In this document: in pieces, positions 17,564 to 26,666 of the stretch
Position numbering within the stretch: position 1 is the stretch's first letter
Layout of the letters: each line of letters opens with the position of its first letter
Source: Thermomonospora catenispora
Lineage (GTDB): Bacteria; Actinomycetota; Actinomycetes; Streptosporangiales; Streptosporangiaceae
Direction of reading: 5' to 3'
NCBI RefSeq assembly: GCF_006363815.1
Contig: NZ_RRYT01000039.1
Location: 1 to 38,096, forward strand
DNA length: 38,096 bases
Notes under the pieces: model-generated
Told to the model about the DNA's origin: nothing
Database searches by the model: none
What the model saw: only the letters and a program-made list of their open reading frames with translations
Program-made: the position numbers and the translations under genes

Positions 17564-19246
17564 CTAGTCCTCCGCCTCCGGGTCGCTGCGCGTGCGCTCG
17601 GCGGCGCGCTCCACCACCGGGAGCATGATCGCCGAGGGGCGGTCCGGGTCGTGGAACACCTCGTGGCGCTGCACGACCCGGTTCACGGCGCTGCCCAGGG
17701 GCTCACCGGTTCCGGGGTTGACCGCCACGATGGGGAACGCCCCGCCGGTCACGTGCACCCTGACCCGGTGTCCGCGGCGGAACCGATGACCGGCCGGCCA
17801 CAGCTCCACCGTCACCGCCCGCACCCCGTCGGCGTCGGCCGGAGGATCGCCGGGCCGCAGCCGTCGGCTGCCCTCGCACACGTTCAGCGAGGTCCCGTCC
17901 GGCGCCACGTCGCACAGCCGCACCACGAAGTCGGTGTGCTCGCGGTCGCAGCGCACGTGCAGCCGCGCCGACACCGGGCCGATGACGTCCAGGTCGGCGC
18001 GCAGCGGAGCGGAGGTGAACACCGCCACGTCGGGGCGCCGCTCCAGCGGACGCTGATCGACCGGCTTGCAGCTGCCCAGCAGGCTCGGCCCCGACAGCGC
18101 GGGCGTGGGGTCGGCGGGGTCGAAGACGTAGCGGGTGGGCCCGTCGCTCGGCGGGCCGTCCTCGCCGAGCCCGCCGCCCGGCTGCAGGAACCAGGGACGC
18201 GCCTTCATGCCCGGCGGCGGCCAGTCGCGATAGTCCCGCCACTGCTTCGCCCCCGTCACGTACACCCGCACCGGGTGGGCGCGGATGCCGGAGAAGTCGC
18301 CCTTGAGGTGGGCGCGGAACCAGGCCAGCGACTCGCGCATCGCCACCAGCCCGTGCCGGGCGTCGGCGTGCCACCACGGACCGATCGTCAGGAACGGCAG
18401 CCGTCCCGCCGCCCGCAGCGTCAGGTAGTCCTTGAGCTGCCAGGGCAGGAAGATGTCGTACCAGCCGCCCAGCAGCATCACCGGGGCGCCGACCTCGGCG
18501 ACCGAGGCGGTGAAGTCCCGGCCGCGCCAGTATTCGGCGCCGGGCTCGTCGTTGGCCAGCAGGTCCTGCCAGAACCGCAGCGGCGCCCCGGTGGTCAGCG
18601 CGTCCAGCTCGGCCAGCGGTCGGCCGGTGGCGGCGGCCCGGCGCGCTCGACGCTTGGCCAGCAGCGCCCCGTTGATCATGCCCAGCCGCCGTTCCTGCCG
18701 GGCGGTCAGGTCCGACCACATCAACACGGTCTCCAGCGCGAACGAACCGCCCACATAGGCGGCGTCGCGGAACGAGGAGGCGGTCACCTGCACCGACATG
18801 GCCTTGAGCGCCGGGCCGGCGGCGCTCGCCACCGCCCAGGAGGTGTAGCCGAGGTAGCTGGCGCCGTAGCAGGCCAGCGAGCCGTTGAACCACGGCTGCC
18901 GCCGGATCCACTCCACGGTGGCCAGCCCGTCCTCCTGCTCTCCGCCCAGCGGGTCGAACTCGCCGCCGGACCCGAACGTCCCCCGGGTGCTCTGCACCAG
19001 CAGCTGGAACCCGAACGGCACGAACGGCAGCCCGTTGAGCATCGAGGGCAGCCCGCGCCGTCCGTAGGGGGTGCGGACCAGGATCGTGGGGGCGTCCGGC
19101 CTTCCGGCGGGGGCGTACCGGTCGGTCAGCAGCGTCACCCCGTCCGGCATCGGCACCGGGATGTCGCGTTCCACGGTATAGCGGAGCCGGCCGGTGGGCA
19201 GCGACAGCCGGCGGGTCGGGGCGGGCAGGCGTCGGATGAGGGGCAT
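17564..19246 (-). CDS. CocE/NonD family hydrolase (X-Pro dipeptidyl-peptidase S15 fold)
   Basis: The 560-residue protein has an alpha/beta hydrolase core and a C-terminal jelly-roll (PepX C) domain. The nucleophile serine is in CYGASYLGYTSW; the triad is completed by Asp in GGWYDIFLPW and His in GPWWHADARHG. The oxyanion region PYGRRGLP and the C-terminal ISARLHVRCD fit family members such as cocaine esterase. Such enzymes hydrolyse esters or acyl-peptides; the substrate is unknown. The ATG at 19246 follows GGAGGAGGACGC, whereas the ORF extends 42 codons further without support. A TAGGTT hexamer at 19332-19337 may be its -10, with an 8-bp inverted repeat (19263-19270/19306-19313) in the leader. 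No signal peptide is evident. Confidence 0.88.
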   Translation of the reverse strand: MPLIRRLPAPTRRLSLPTGRLRYTVERDIPVPMPDGVTLLTDRYAPAGRPDAPTILVRTPYGRRGLPSMLNGLPFVPFGFQLLVQSTRGTFGSGGEFDPLGGEQEDGLATVEWIRRQPWFNGSLACYGASYLGYTSWAVASAAGPALKAMSVQVTASSFRDAAYVGGSFALETVLMWSDLTARQERRLGMINGALLAKRRARRAAATGRPLAELDALTTGAPLRFWQDLLANDEPGAEYWRGRDFTASVAEVGAPVMLLGGWYDIFLPWQLKDYLTLRAAGRLPFLTIGPWWHADARHGLVAMRESLAWFRAHLKGDFSGIRAHPVRVYVTGAKQWRDYRDWPPPGMKARPWFLQPGGGLGEDGPPSDGPTRYVFDPADPTPALSGPSLLGSCKPVDQRPLERRPDVAVFTSAPLRADLDVIGPVSARLHVRCDREHTDFVVRLCDVAPDGTSLNVCEGSRRLRPGDPPADADGVRAVTVELWPAGHRFRRGHRVRVHVTGGAFPIVAVNPGTGEPLGSAVNRVVQRHEVFHDPDRPSAIMLPVVERAAERTRSDPEAED

Positions 19247-19483
19247 GCGTCCTCCTCCCGCGCCCTGCGGAGGGCGCCGCGGCGGCCCTGACCTGCACCG
19301 GACCGCCGCAGGGTCGACTGCTCTTCCGTAACCTACCCGCCGGTCACTCCACTTCGTCAGCGTCGCCGTCACGTGCGGAGCGCACGGGACGCCCGAGGCG
19401 CCTGGGACGCACGGGGCGCGCCGCGGCGCACCCGGTGCGAGAGCCGTGCGGTCGGCGGCGCGCCCCTGGAGGCGGCCGCCCGG

Positions 19484-20623
19484 TCAGCGGGCCAGGTGAC
19501 GGGCGATGACCAGGCGCTGGATCTGGTTGGTGCCCTCGAAGATCTGCATGACCTTGGCCTCGCGCATGTAACGTTCCACGGGGAAGTCCCGGGTGTAGCC
19601 GTATCCGCCGAGGACCTGCACCGCGTCGGTGGTCACCTTCATCGCGACGTCGGTGGCGACCAGCTTGGCGATGGACGCCTGCCGCCCGAACGGCAGCCCG
19701 CGGTCGCGGCGGCGCGCCGCCTCCAGGTAGGTCGCCCGCGCCGACTCCACCGCCGCCGCCATGTCCGCCAGCAGGAACCCCAGGCCCTGGTGCTCGATGA
19801 TCGGGCGGCCGAACTGCTCCCGCTGCCTGGCGTACGCCACCGCCTCGTCCAGCGCGCCCTGGGCCAGTCCCACCGCGCACGCCGCGATGCCCAGCCGGCC
19901 CGAGTCCAGCGCCGACAACGCGATCGGGAACCCCTGGCCCTCGGCGCCGATCCGCCGCTCCACCGGAACCCGGGCGCCGTCGAACAGCAGTTGGGCGGTG
20001 GTGGAGCCGGTCAGGCCCATCTTGCGTTCCGGCGGCCCGAACGACAGCCCGTCCATCCGACCGTCGATCAGGAACGCGCTGATGCCCCGTCCGCCGTCGT
20101 CGGAGGTCCGGGCGAACAGCACGTAGAAGTCGGCCTCGCCGCCGTGCGTGATCCACGCCTTGGTGCCGGTGATCACGTAGTGGTCGCCGTCGCGGACCGC
20201 CCGGGTGCTCAGCGCGGCCGCGTCCGACCCGGCGTGCGGCTCCGACAGGGCGTACCCGCCCAGCAGTTCGCCGCCGAGCAGCTCCGGCAGCCGTTCGCGC
20301 TGCTCCTCGTCGCCGTACGTCGCCACCGGGTAGCAGGCCAGCGTGTGCACGCTCATCCCGACCGCCACCGACGCCCACGCCGCCGCGATCTCCTCCAGCA
20401 CCTGCAGGTAGACCTCGTACGGCTGGCCCCCGCCGCCGACCTCCTCCGGGTAGGGCAGCCCCAGCAGCCCGGCCCGGCCCAGGATGCGGAACACCTCGCG
20501 GGGGAACTTCTCCTCGGCCTCGGCCTCGGCGGCGCGGGGGGCCAGCTCGGCCTTGACGATCTGACGGGTGAGGTCGATGAGATCCTCGGCCTCAGGGGTG
20601 GGAAGCATGCGTTCTGCTGGCAT
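19484..20623 (-). CDS. Acyl-CoA dehydrogenase
   Basis: The 379-residue flavoenzyme introduces a 2,3-double bond in an acyl-CoA. It has YALSEPHAGSDAAALSTRA (FAD/substrate loop), ITGTKAWITHGG, GSTTAQLLFDGARVP, the GGYGYTRDFPVERYMREAKVMQ region and the catalytic-base position Glu in IFEGTNQIQR. This arrangement is that of short/branched-chain type enzymes. The start ATG at 20623 has CAATAT six bases before it and only GGGGAC between, so it could be leaderless; ATG at residue 6 is the alternative. No electron-transfer flavoprotein or CoA ligase is next to it, so the substrate is open. Confidence 0.94.
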   Translation of the reverse strand: MPAERMLPTPEAEDLIDLTRQIVKAELAPRAAEAEAEEKFPREVFRILGRAGLLGLPYPEEVGGGGQPYEVYLQVLEEIAAAWASVAVGMSVHTLACYPVATYGDEEQRERLPELLGGELLGGYALSEPHAGSDAAALSTRAVRDGDHYVITGTKAWITHGGEADFYVLFARTSDDGGRGISAFLIDGRMDGLSFGPPERKMGLTGSTTAQLLFDGARVPVERRIGAEGQGFPIALSALDSGRLGIAACAVGLAQGALDEAVAYARQREQFGRPIIEHQGLGFLLADMAAAVESARATYLEAARRRDRGLPFGRQASIAKLVATDVAMKVTTDAVQVLGGYGYTRDFPVERYMREAKVMQIFEGTNQIQRLVIARHLAR

Positions 20624-20674
20624 GTCCCCATATTGACTGATGTGTCCGCATGAGTCGGACGGGGGTGGCCGGGC

Positions 20675-21025
20675 TCAGCCCTTGAGCTGCACCTCGACCG
20701 TCCGGGCGGTCACCGAGTAGACCTTCACCCGGTAGCCGGCGACGTTGCCGGACTCGCCGGTGCGCAGGGTGATCAGCCGACCCTCCACCCGGAGCGTCAC
20801 GGTGTCGCCCTGCACGTCCACCAGCTCGGCCTCGGTGCCGATGGTGCGAACGCTGGAGTGGCCGGCGTCGCGCCGGAACTTCAGCAAGCAGTTCTTGGCG
20901 GAGCTGACGCAGCTGTACTCGGCGTTGGTGCTGCCTTCGCCGCAGGCGGCGACCCCGAGCAGCGGGAGCAGGGCGAGTGAGAGGGCCGCGAGGCGGCGGG
21001 GAGAGAAGTGGATCTTGCTTTTCAT
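20675..21025 (-). CDS. Small lipoprotein A (tandem paralogue)
   Basis: The 116-residue protein has a basic start, a hydrophobic segment and a lipobox (LLGVAAC, cysteine near residue 28), so it should be anchored to the outer face of the membrane by Lgt/LspA processing. The mature part has a second cysteine pair (YSCVSSAKNCLLKF) and ends in beta-rich ELVDVQGDTVTLRVEG. It is clearly related to the next upstream gene, whose product has ELVGVQGDSVTLRIAG at the same place. The start has no ribosome site; TAAAGT lies nine bases before. The function is unknown. Confidence 0.75.
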   Translation of the reverse strand: MKSKIHFSPRRLAALSLALLPLLGVAACGEGSTNAEYSCVSSAKNCLLKFRRDAGHSSVRTIGTEAELVDVQGDTVTLRVEGRLITLRTGESGNVAGYRVKVYSVTARTVEVQLKG

Positions 21026-21077
21026 CGAGGGAGGACTTTAGCCGTCTCAGGCGGATCGCGCCCGTTGCGCCGCGGCG

Positions 21078-21416
21078 TCAGCCCTCGCCGCCCTGGGAGA
21101 TCCGGACGACCACCTGCTCCTGGGTGATCGACTGGATCTGCACGCCGAAGCCCTCGACCTCCTGCCATCCGTCGACCGGCAGGGTGATCTGCTGGCCGGC
21201 GATCCGCAGCGTCACGCTGTCGCCCTGCACGCCCACCAGCTCCACCTTGACGCCCAGGATCGAGACGTTGGCCTCCACGCCCCGATCGAACGTCACGGTG
21301 CAGGCCTCGATGGAGCAGTCGGTGGTGACGCCCTCGCCGCCGCACGCGGCGACCGTGCCCAGCGGCAGCAGGACGAGGGGGATCACGGCGATCAGACGGC
21401 GGATGGGGGAGCTCAT
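21078..21416 (-). CDS. Small lipoprotein B (tandem paralogue)
   Basis: The 112-residue protein begins MSSPIRRLIAVIPLVLLPLG and has a lipobox (TVAACGG) with cysteine near residue 26. Like its neighbour it carries two further cysteines (DCSIEACTVTF) and the core ELVGVQGDSVTLRIAG. The ATG at 21416 is chosen because a good signal peptide starts there and TAGACT ends seven bases before it; the long ORF upstream is basic and not coding. The two lipoproteins are 52 bases apart on the same strand and likely arose by duplication. Confidence 0.75.
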   Translation of the reverse strand: MSSPIRRLIAVIPLVLLPLGTVAACGGEGVTTDCSIEACTVTFDRGVEANVSILGVKVELVGVQGDSVTLRIAGQQITLPVDGWQEVEGFGVQIQSITQEQVVVRISQGGEG

Positions 21417-21423
21417 GCCGCCG

Positions 21424-21429
21424 AGTCTA
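21424..21429 (-). promoter_or_regulatory. Leaderless -10 element of lipoprotein B
   Basis: TAGACT on the minus strand is followed by seven bases and the ATG at 21416. The same hexamer precedes hisD. Confidence 0.5.
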
Positions 21430-21451
21430 GGTGCGTTCGCCCCCTCGTTCT

Positions 21452-21469
21452 CCCCTCCGCGAGGAGGGG
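21452..21469 (-). terminator. Hairpin with GCGA tetraloop between the HEAT-like gene and lipoprotein B
   Basis: CCCCTCC and its exact inverse flank a GCGA loop on the plus strand; read from the minus strand the loop is TCGC. It is about 130 bases after the stop of the HEAT-like gene and just upstream of the -10 of lipoprotein B. It has no T run, so its role as a terminator is uncertain. Confidence 0.4.
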
Positions 21470-21596
21470 CCGGCGTCGCTCCCGGGAGCGATCCGGCCTT
21501 CCGCCGCCGCGGACCGTATCGCACTCGGGCCGGATGCCGGGGTCGGCGCGCGGCGGCGTGCGGCGACGATGCGGAGGCGACGGGCCGGGGCACCGG

Positions 21597-22853
21597 CTAG
21601 AACATCAGACGGTCGGCCGCGGCGGCCCGCACCCGCTGATCCTCCGCGGGGTCCGAGCGCAGCCGGTGCAGCCGCAGCCGGGCGTCGTCGGTGAACGGGA
21701 CCGCGGACACCGCCACGCGGCGGGTCTCCTCCTCGCAGTCCCACAGTCCTTCGACGGCGTAGGACTCGGCGGTGTGGGGGGCGGTGCGGGTCAGCGCGGT
21801 CAGCACCCGGGGCCGTAGATAGGAGTAGGCGGACTCCACCCAGATCGTCTTCAGCAAGGGGACGGCCTCGCCGGCCCGCAGCCTGCCCAGTCCCTCCACC
21901 GGGCCGGCCGCCGCCCCCCAGTCGCGGCGCTCCACCGCGGCCTCCAGCTCCGACATCAGCAGCGGGATGTCCTGATGGGTGCCGTGACTGGCCAGGATGC
22001 ACAGCGCCAGGGCCTGGCAGCCGGTGTGCGTCCGCACCCAGGCCCTCGCCCGCGGCAGCGCCGCCGACCCGTACTCCCGCAACGCCCGGCACAGCGCCCC
22101 GCCCCAGCGGTCGTTGCGCTGCGGCAGCAGCTCCTCGGCCAGGTCCAGCAGCGCGGGGGTCCGTCGCCGCCCCAGCTCGAATATCGCCGCCACCGCCCCC
22201 TCGTCGTCCCGTCGTCGGGCCAGCTCCAGCAGCTCCGACTCCGAGCGGCCCGACCGCTCCCCGCCCCGGGCCGGCCCGCTCGGGCGGGGCGGTCGCGCTC
22301 TGCCGCCGGTCCCGGCCCGGCGCCGCTCCAGCGCGGCGGCGATCCGGGGCCGTCGGCCCGCCCACCGCCGGATGACCGGGTTGTCCGGGTCGACGGCCAG
22401 CCATTCCAGCTCACGGTCGTCGCACCGGGCCACCACCAGCGCGTCCAGCCCTTCGGCCAGCGCCGGATCGCCCAGCCGGACCAGCGCCTCCACCGCCTCG
22501 AACCACAGGTCGCCCTCCTCGGCGCAGGCCCGCAGCGCCCCGGCGGCCTCCCGGCGGCTCAGCCGGACCAGCTCGGTCAGCACCTCCACGGCCAGCCGCC
22601 CCTCCTCGCCGCAGCCCGGCTCCAGCAGCCGCTCGCCGATCGGCCCCGCCGGCAGCTCCAGGTCGACCACCAGCCGCGCGTAATACAGCCCGCGCGACTC
22701 CACCCGGGGGTCTTGGCGCGGATCTCGGCGAACACAGTCCAGGACCAGTTCTCCGGCCCCCGCGACCCCGGCCGCTCGCCGCGCGGCCCTGCCCAGGCCG
22801 CGCTGCAGTTGTCCGTGCAGCGTGCCCGCTGATTCGATGCCGACCTCGTTCAC
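21597..22853 (-). CDS. HEAT-repeat-like hypothetical protein
   Basis: The product of about 418 residues is alpha-helical and made of loosely repeating helix pairs such as LAVEVLTELVRLSRREAAGAL, FEAVEALVRLGDPALAEGL and ALCRALREYGSAALPRARAW. This suggests an Armadillo/HEAT-like scaffold. A low-complexity linker (near residues 180-205, Arg/Gly/Pro-rich) separates two helical parts. No catalytic motif is seen, and it has no signal peptide. The GTG at 22853 has CATATT six bases before it; a TTG at 22889 would add 12 residues. Such proteins usually mediate protein contacts; the partner is unknown. Confidence 0.65.
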   Translation of the reverse strand: MNEVGIESAGTLHGQLQRGLGRAARRAAGVAGAGELVLDCVRRDPRQDPRVESRGLYYARLVVDLELPAGPIGERLLEPGCGEEGRLAVEVLTELVRLSRREAAGALRACAEEGDLWFEAVEALVRLGDPALAEGLDALVVARCDDRELEWLAVDPDNPVIRRWAGRRPRIAAALERRRAGTGGRARPPRPSGPARGGERSGRSESELLELARRRDDEGAVAAIFELGRRRTPALLDLAEELLPQRNDRWGGALCRALREYGSAALPRARAWVRTHTGCQALALCILASHGTHQDIPLLMSELEAAVERRDWGAAAGPVEGLGRLRAGEAVPLLKTIWVESAYSYLRPRVLTALTRTAPHTAESYAVEGLWDCEEETRRVAVSAVPFTDDARLRLHRLRSDPAEDQRVRAAAADRLMF

Positions 22854-22981
22854 TGCGCCAATATGCGCAGACAGCGTCGAACCGGGCAAGTTTGATTTGC
22901 GCTCTCCCTCCCGCCCCTTCCCGCTCCGTCCGCTCCTCCGCGGGCGGCGACGCCCGTCGGCCCGGTGCCGGCCGTGCCCTT

Positions 22982-23007
22982 CCCGCCCCGCGCCGCCGCG
23001 GGGCGGG
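22982..23007 (-). terminator. Terminator of the ABC exporter operon
   Basis: Perfect 11-base arms (CCCGCCCCGCG and its inverse) with a 4-base loop lie 28 bases past the stop of the second ABC gene. There is no T run. Confidence 0.6.
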
Positions 23008-23034
23008 CCTTCCGACCCCCGCCGGGGCCTCGCG

Positions 23035-24822
23035 TCAGACCGTGCGCTGGGCCGTCCAGGAGGCGTGCAGGTCGGCGTAGACCCCGGGGACGGCGACGAG
23101 CTCGCTGTGCGGGCCGCGCTGGACCAGCCGGCCCCGGTCGAAGACCAGGATCTCGTCGGCGGCCTCGGCGGTGGACAGGCGATGCGCGATGGAGATGGAG
23201 GTGCGGCCCCGGGTGACGCCGTCGAGGGCGCGTTGCAGGCGCATCTCGGTGGCGGGGTCGACGGCGCTGGTGGCCTCGTCGAGGACCAGCAGGTCGGGGT
23301 CGGCGAGGTAGGCGCGGGCCAGGGCGACGAGCTGGCGTTCGCCGGCCGACAGGGACTCCCCGCGCTGGCCGACCGGGGTGTCCAGCCCCTGGGGGAGCCC
23401 GGCGACCCAGTCGGCCAGGCCGAGATCGGCGAGGGCCAGCAGGATGTCCTCGTCGGTGGCGCCGGGTCGGCCGTACCGGATGTTGTCGCCCACGGAGGCG
23501 TCGAACAGGAACCCGTCCTGGGGGACCATCACGATCCGTTCCCGCAGGGAGGAGAACCGGATCCGGTCCAGGGGGACGCCGTCGACCAGGATGCGTCCCT
23601 GCGCCGGGTCCATCAGGCGGGTCAGCAGCTTGGCGAACGTGGTCTTGCCCGAGCCGGTCTCGCCGACCACCGCGACGCGCGAGCGCGGCGCGATGTCCAC
23701 CGTCACCCCGTGCAGGACGGTGGGGCCGCCGGGATAGGCGAACGACACGTTCTCGAAGCGCACCTCGATGGGGCCGCGCGGCAGCCGGTGCCCCCGCTCG
23801 CCCGGATCGGCCACGTCGGGCGCGGTGTCCAGCACTCCGAGCACCCGCCGCCAGCCCGCGATGGCGTTCTGCGCCTCGGTGAGCACCTCGGTGGCGACCT
23901 GCATCGGGCCGACGAACAGCGTCACCAGGAACATGAACGCCACCAGCTCGCCGGCCGTCAGGTGCCCGCCCGCCCCCAGCAGGGTGCCCGCCACCACGAC
24001 CGCGGCGGTCGCCAGCGCCGCCACCAGCTCGCTGGAGGGGAACGTCAGCGCCACGAGCCCCTGGGCCCGGGTCTGCGCCCTGCGGTAGGCCTCCACCGAC
24101 TCGTCGATCCGCCTGGCGGTCCGCTCCTCGACGGCGTACGCGCGGATCACCGGCGCGCCCACCACCGACTCGCTGATCGCCGCGAGCATGTCCCCGACCC
24201 GCTCCCGGACCGCGGTGTACGCCCGCGACAGCAGCCTCTGGAACGTGCGCAGCGCCAGCGCCAGCGGCAGGAACGACGCCCACACCAGCAGCGCCAGCGG
24301 CCAGGAGTAGATCGCCATCAGCACGCTGGCCACCACCAGCTGGCCCACCGACACGATGATCATCAGCCCGCCCCACTGCATGAACTGGCTGATCTGATCG
24401 ACGTCGCCGGTGACCCGCGACACCAGCGAGCCGCGCCGCTCGCCGCTCTGGGTCAGCATCGACAGGTCGTGCACGTGCCGGAACGCCTTGATCCGCAGCG
24501 TGGCCAGGCCGCTCTCGGTGGTCCGGTAGAGCCGGACGTTCATCAGGTAGCCCGACACCGCGGTGAGCGCCACGACCGCCGCGGACACCAGCACCGCGGC
24601 GCGGACGAACGCCAGGTCCGGTCCGCCGGGGGCGCGCAGGCCCCGATCGATGGTCTGCTGCACGGCGATGGGCACCACCACCCGTCCCGCCGTGGCCACC
24701 AGCGCCAGCAGCAGCGTGACCGGCAGCCCCGTGGCGAACTCCGGGCTCAGCCGCAGCCCCCGCCGCAGCGTCCGCAGCGCGCTCTCCAGGGCGGCCGACT
24801 CATCCAGCGCGCTCGCCGTCAT
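23035..24822 (-). CDS. ABC exporter half-transporter with the canonical catalytic site
   Basis: The 595-residue half-transporter has a six-helix membrane domain (residues ~35-330) and a nucleotide-binding domain. The motifs are Walker A GETGSGKT (387-394), Q-loop VPQDGFLF, signature LSAGE (491-495), Walker B LLVLDEATSA with catalytic E516, and the H-loop His547 in SIAHRLST. The signature is off-consensus (LSGGQ expected) but the catalytic residues are intact. It is the complement of its partner upstream, whose signature is canonical but whose catalytic Glu and His are replaced; together they should form a heterodimer with one working ATP site. The ATG at 24822 overlaps the partner's stop as ATGA. 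The substrate is unknown; lipid or drug export is typical. Confidence 0.93.
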   Translation of the reverse strand: MTASALDESAALESALRTLRRGLRLSPEFATGLPVTLLLALVATAGRVVVPIAVQQTIDRGLRAPGGPDLAFVRAAVLVSAAVVALTAVSGYLMNVRLYRTTESGLATLRIKAFRHVHDLSMLTQSGERRGSLVSRVTGDVDQISQFMQWGGLMIIVSVGQLVVASVLMAIYSWPLALLVWASFLPLALALRTFQRLLSRAYTAVRERVGDMLAAISESVVGAPVIRAYAVEERTARRIDESVEAYRRAQTRAQGLVALTFPSSELVAALATAAVVVAGTLLGAGGHLTAGELVAFMFLVTLFVGPMQVATEVLTEAQNAIAGWRRVLGVLDTAPDVADPGERGHRLPRGPIEVRFENVSFAYPGGPTVLHGVTVDIAPRSRVAVVGETGSGKTTFAKLLTRLMDPAQGRILVDGVPLDRIRFSSLRERIVMVPQDGFLFDASVGDNIRYGRPGATDEDILLALADLGLADWVAGLPQGLDTPVGQRGESLSAGERQLVALARAYLADPDLLVLDEATSAVDPATEMRLQRALDGVTRGRTSISIAHRLSTAEAADEILVFDRGRLVQRGPHSELVAVPGVYADLHASWTAQRTV

Positions 24823-26666
24823 GCGGTCACCTCCTCGCCCTCGACGGCGTCGCGTTCGGCCTCGGCCCGCTCGTAGGCGTTCACCAGGTCGCGGTAGCCC
24901 GCCGACCGCTCCAGCAGCTCGGCGTGCGTGCCGCGGTCCGCCACCCGGCCGTGCTCGAGATAGACCACCTCGTCGGCGAGCGCGATGGTGGCCTTGCGGT
25001 AGGCGATCACCACGACGGTCGAGCCGGACCCGGCGCTCTGCGCCGCCCGCAGCCCTTCCAGGATCCGCGCCTCCACCTGCGGGTCCACGCTGGAGGTCGC
25101 GTCGTCCAGCACCAGCAGCCGGGGACGGCGCACCAGCGCCCGGGCCAGCGCCAGCCGCTGCCGCTGCCCGCCCGACAGGGTCGCGCCGCGCTCGCCGACC
25201 CGGGTGTCCAGCCCGTGGGGCAGTGCGGCCACGAACCCGTCGGCCTGCGCCAGCCGCAACGCCTCCCACACCTGCTCGTCGGGGACGTCGGCGCCCAACG
25301 TCACGTTGCCGCGGACGGTGTCGTCGAACAGGAACGTCTGCTGCGGCACCAGCGCCGCCGTCGCCGCCACCGCGCCCCGCCGGGCCTGACGGACGTCCAC
25401 CCCGTCCAGCAGCACGGTCCCGTCGGCCGGGTCCACCAGCCGCACCAGCAGCGTCGTCAGCGTCGACTTGCCCGACCCGGTCGGCCCGACCACCGCGATC
25501 GTGCGGCCGGGCCGCACGGCGAACGACACGTCCCGCAGCACGTGCGCCCGCCCCTCGTCCTCTCCGTCCGCCGCGCCGTCGGCGTAGGCGAACCGCACCC
25601 GGCGGACCTCCAGGCCGGCGGGCCCGTCGCCCGGCAGCGGGAGCTCCCCGAACGGCAGCGCCCCTTCGGCGTCCAGCACCGCCCGCACCCGGTTCCACCC
25701 CACGACGCTGCGCGGCACCTCCGCCAGCACCCAGCCCAGCGCCCGGATCGGCCAGGCCAGCAGGGTGAACAGGTACGCCACGTTCACCAGGTCGCCGGCG
25801 TTCAGCGCGCCCGCCTCCAGCCGCACCGACCCGACCAGCAGCACCGCCAGCACCCCCAGGGTCGGCAGCGCCTCCAGCATCGGGTCGAACAGGCCGCGGA
25901 TCCGGCCGACCGCCACATTGGCCTCCTGCAGCGCGCGGGCGCGCTCGGTGAACCGTTCGGTCTCGGCCTGCTCCCGGCCCAGGGTCTTGACCACCAGGCC
26001 GCCCTCGAAGCTCTCGTGCGCGACCTCGCTCACCTCGGCCCGCAGCTGCTGGGCGCGCGCCGCCAGGGGCGACAGCCGCCGCTGGTAGACCACGTTGAGC
26101 AGCGCGATGGCGGGGAACACGCAGAACCCGATCAGCGCCAGCGTCACATCCACCAGCACGATCGCCACCGCCGCCACCAGCAGCATGAACACCACGCCCA
26201 CCGCCATCGGCAGCGGCGCGATCGGCGCCCAGGCGGCCTCCACGTCGGCGTTGGCGTTCGACAGCAGCTGACCGGTGGGGTGCCGATGGTGCCAGGCCAG
26301 CGGCAGCCGCAGGTACTGCCGGGTCACCGCGCGCCGGTAGCGGGCCTGCATCCGGTACTGCATCAGCCCGGCGTAGAACCGCCGTCCGGCAACGCCCAGC
26401 GCCTTCAGCACCGCGACCGCGACGATCGCCAGCGCCCCGGTCGCCAGCGCTCCCGCCGTCGTGCGGCCTTCCTGGAACGCCGGCAGCACGACGTTCTCGG
26501 TCGCCCACCCCAGCACCCACGCGCTGGCCACGGTCATCGCCGCGTACAACGCGCTGGCCAGGACGGACACGGTGAACACGAGGGGTTCGGCCGTGACGGC
26601 GACCCAGAGCACCCGCATCCCTTCGCGCAGGATGCGGGGCTCGACCCTCGAGGGCCCTGCTGGCAC
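24819..26666 (-). CDS. ABC exporter half-transporter with degenerate catalytic site
   Basis: The 615-residue half-transporter has an N-terminal six-helix domain and an NBD with Walker A GPTGSGKS (394-401) and a canonical signature LSGGQ (497-501). Walker B reads LLVLDDATSS, with Asp522 where the catalytic Glu is expected, and the H-loop His is replaced by Tyr556 (IAYRKATI). This is the pattern of the regulatory half in heterodimeric exporters such as TM287/288. I choose the GTG at 26666 because GGAGG lies five bases upstream; the TTG at 26678 is not supported. The long low-complexity frame further upstream is not coding. It is the first gene of the two-gene operon. Confidence 0.92.
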   Translation of the reverse strand: MPAGPSRVEPRILREGMRVLWVAVTAEPLVFTVSVLASALYAAMTVASAWVLGWATENVVLPAFQEGRTTAGALATGALAIVAVAVLKALGVAGRRFYAGLMQYRMQARYRRAVTRQYLRLPLAWHHRHPTGQLLSNANADVEAAWAPIAPLPMAVGVVFMLLVAAVAIVLVDVTLALIGFCVFPAIALLNVVYQRRLSPLAARAQQLRAEVSEVAHESFEGGLVVKTLGREQAETERFTERARALQEANVAVGRIRGLFDPMLEALPTLGVLAVLLVGSVRLEAGALNAGDLVNVAYLFTLLAWPIRALGWVLAEVPRSVVGWNRVRAVLDAEGALPFGELPLPGDGPAGLEVRRVRFAYADGAADGEDEGRAHVLRDVSFAVRPGRTIAVVGPTGSGKSTLTTLLVRLVDPADGTVLLDGVDVRQARRGAVAATAALVPQQTFLFDDTVRGNVTLGADVPDEQVWEALRLAQADGFVAALPHGLDTRVGERGATLSGGQRQRLALARALVRRPRLLVLDDATSSVDPQVEARILEGLRAAQSAGSGSTVVVIAYRKATIALADEVVYLEHGRVADRGTHAELLERSAGYRDLVNAYERAEAERDAVEGEEVTA

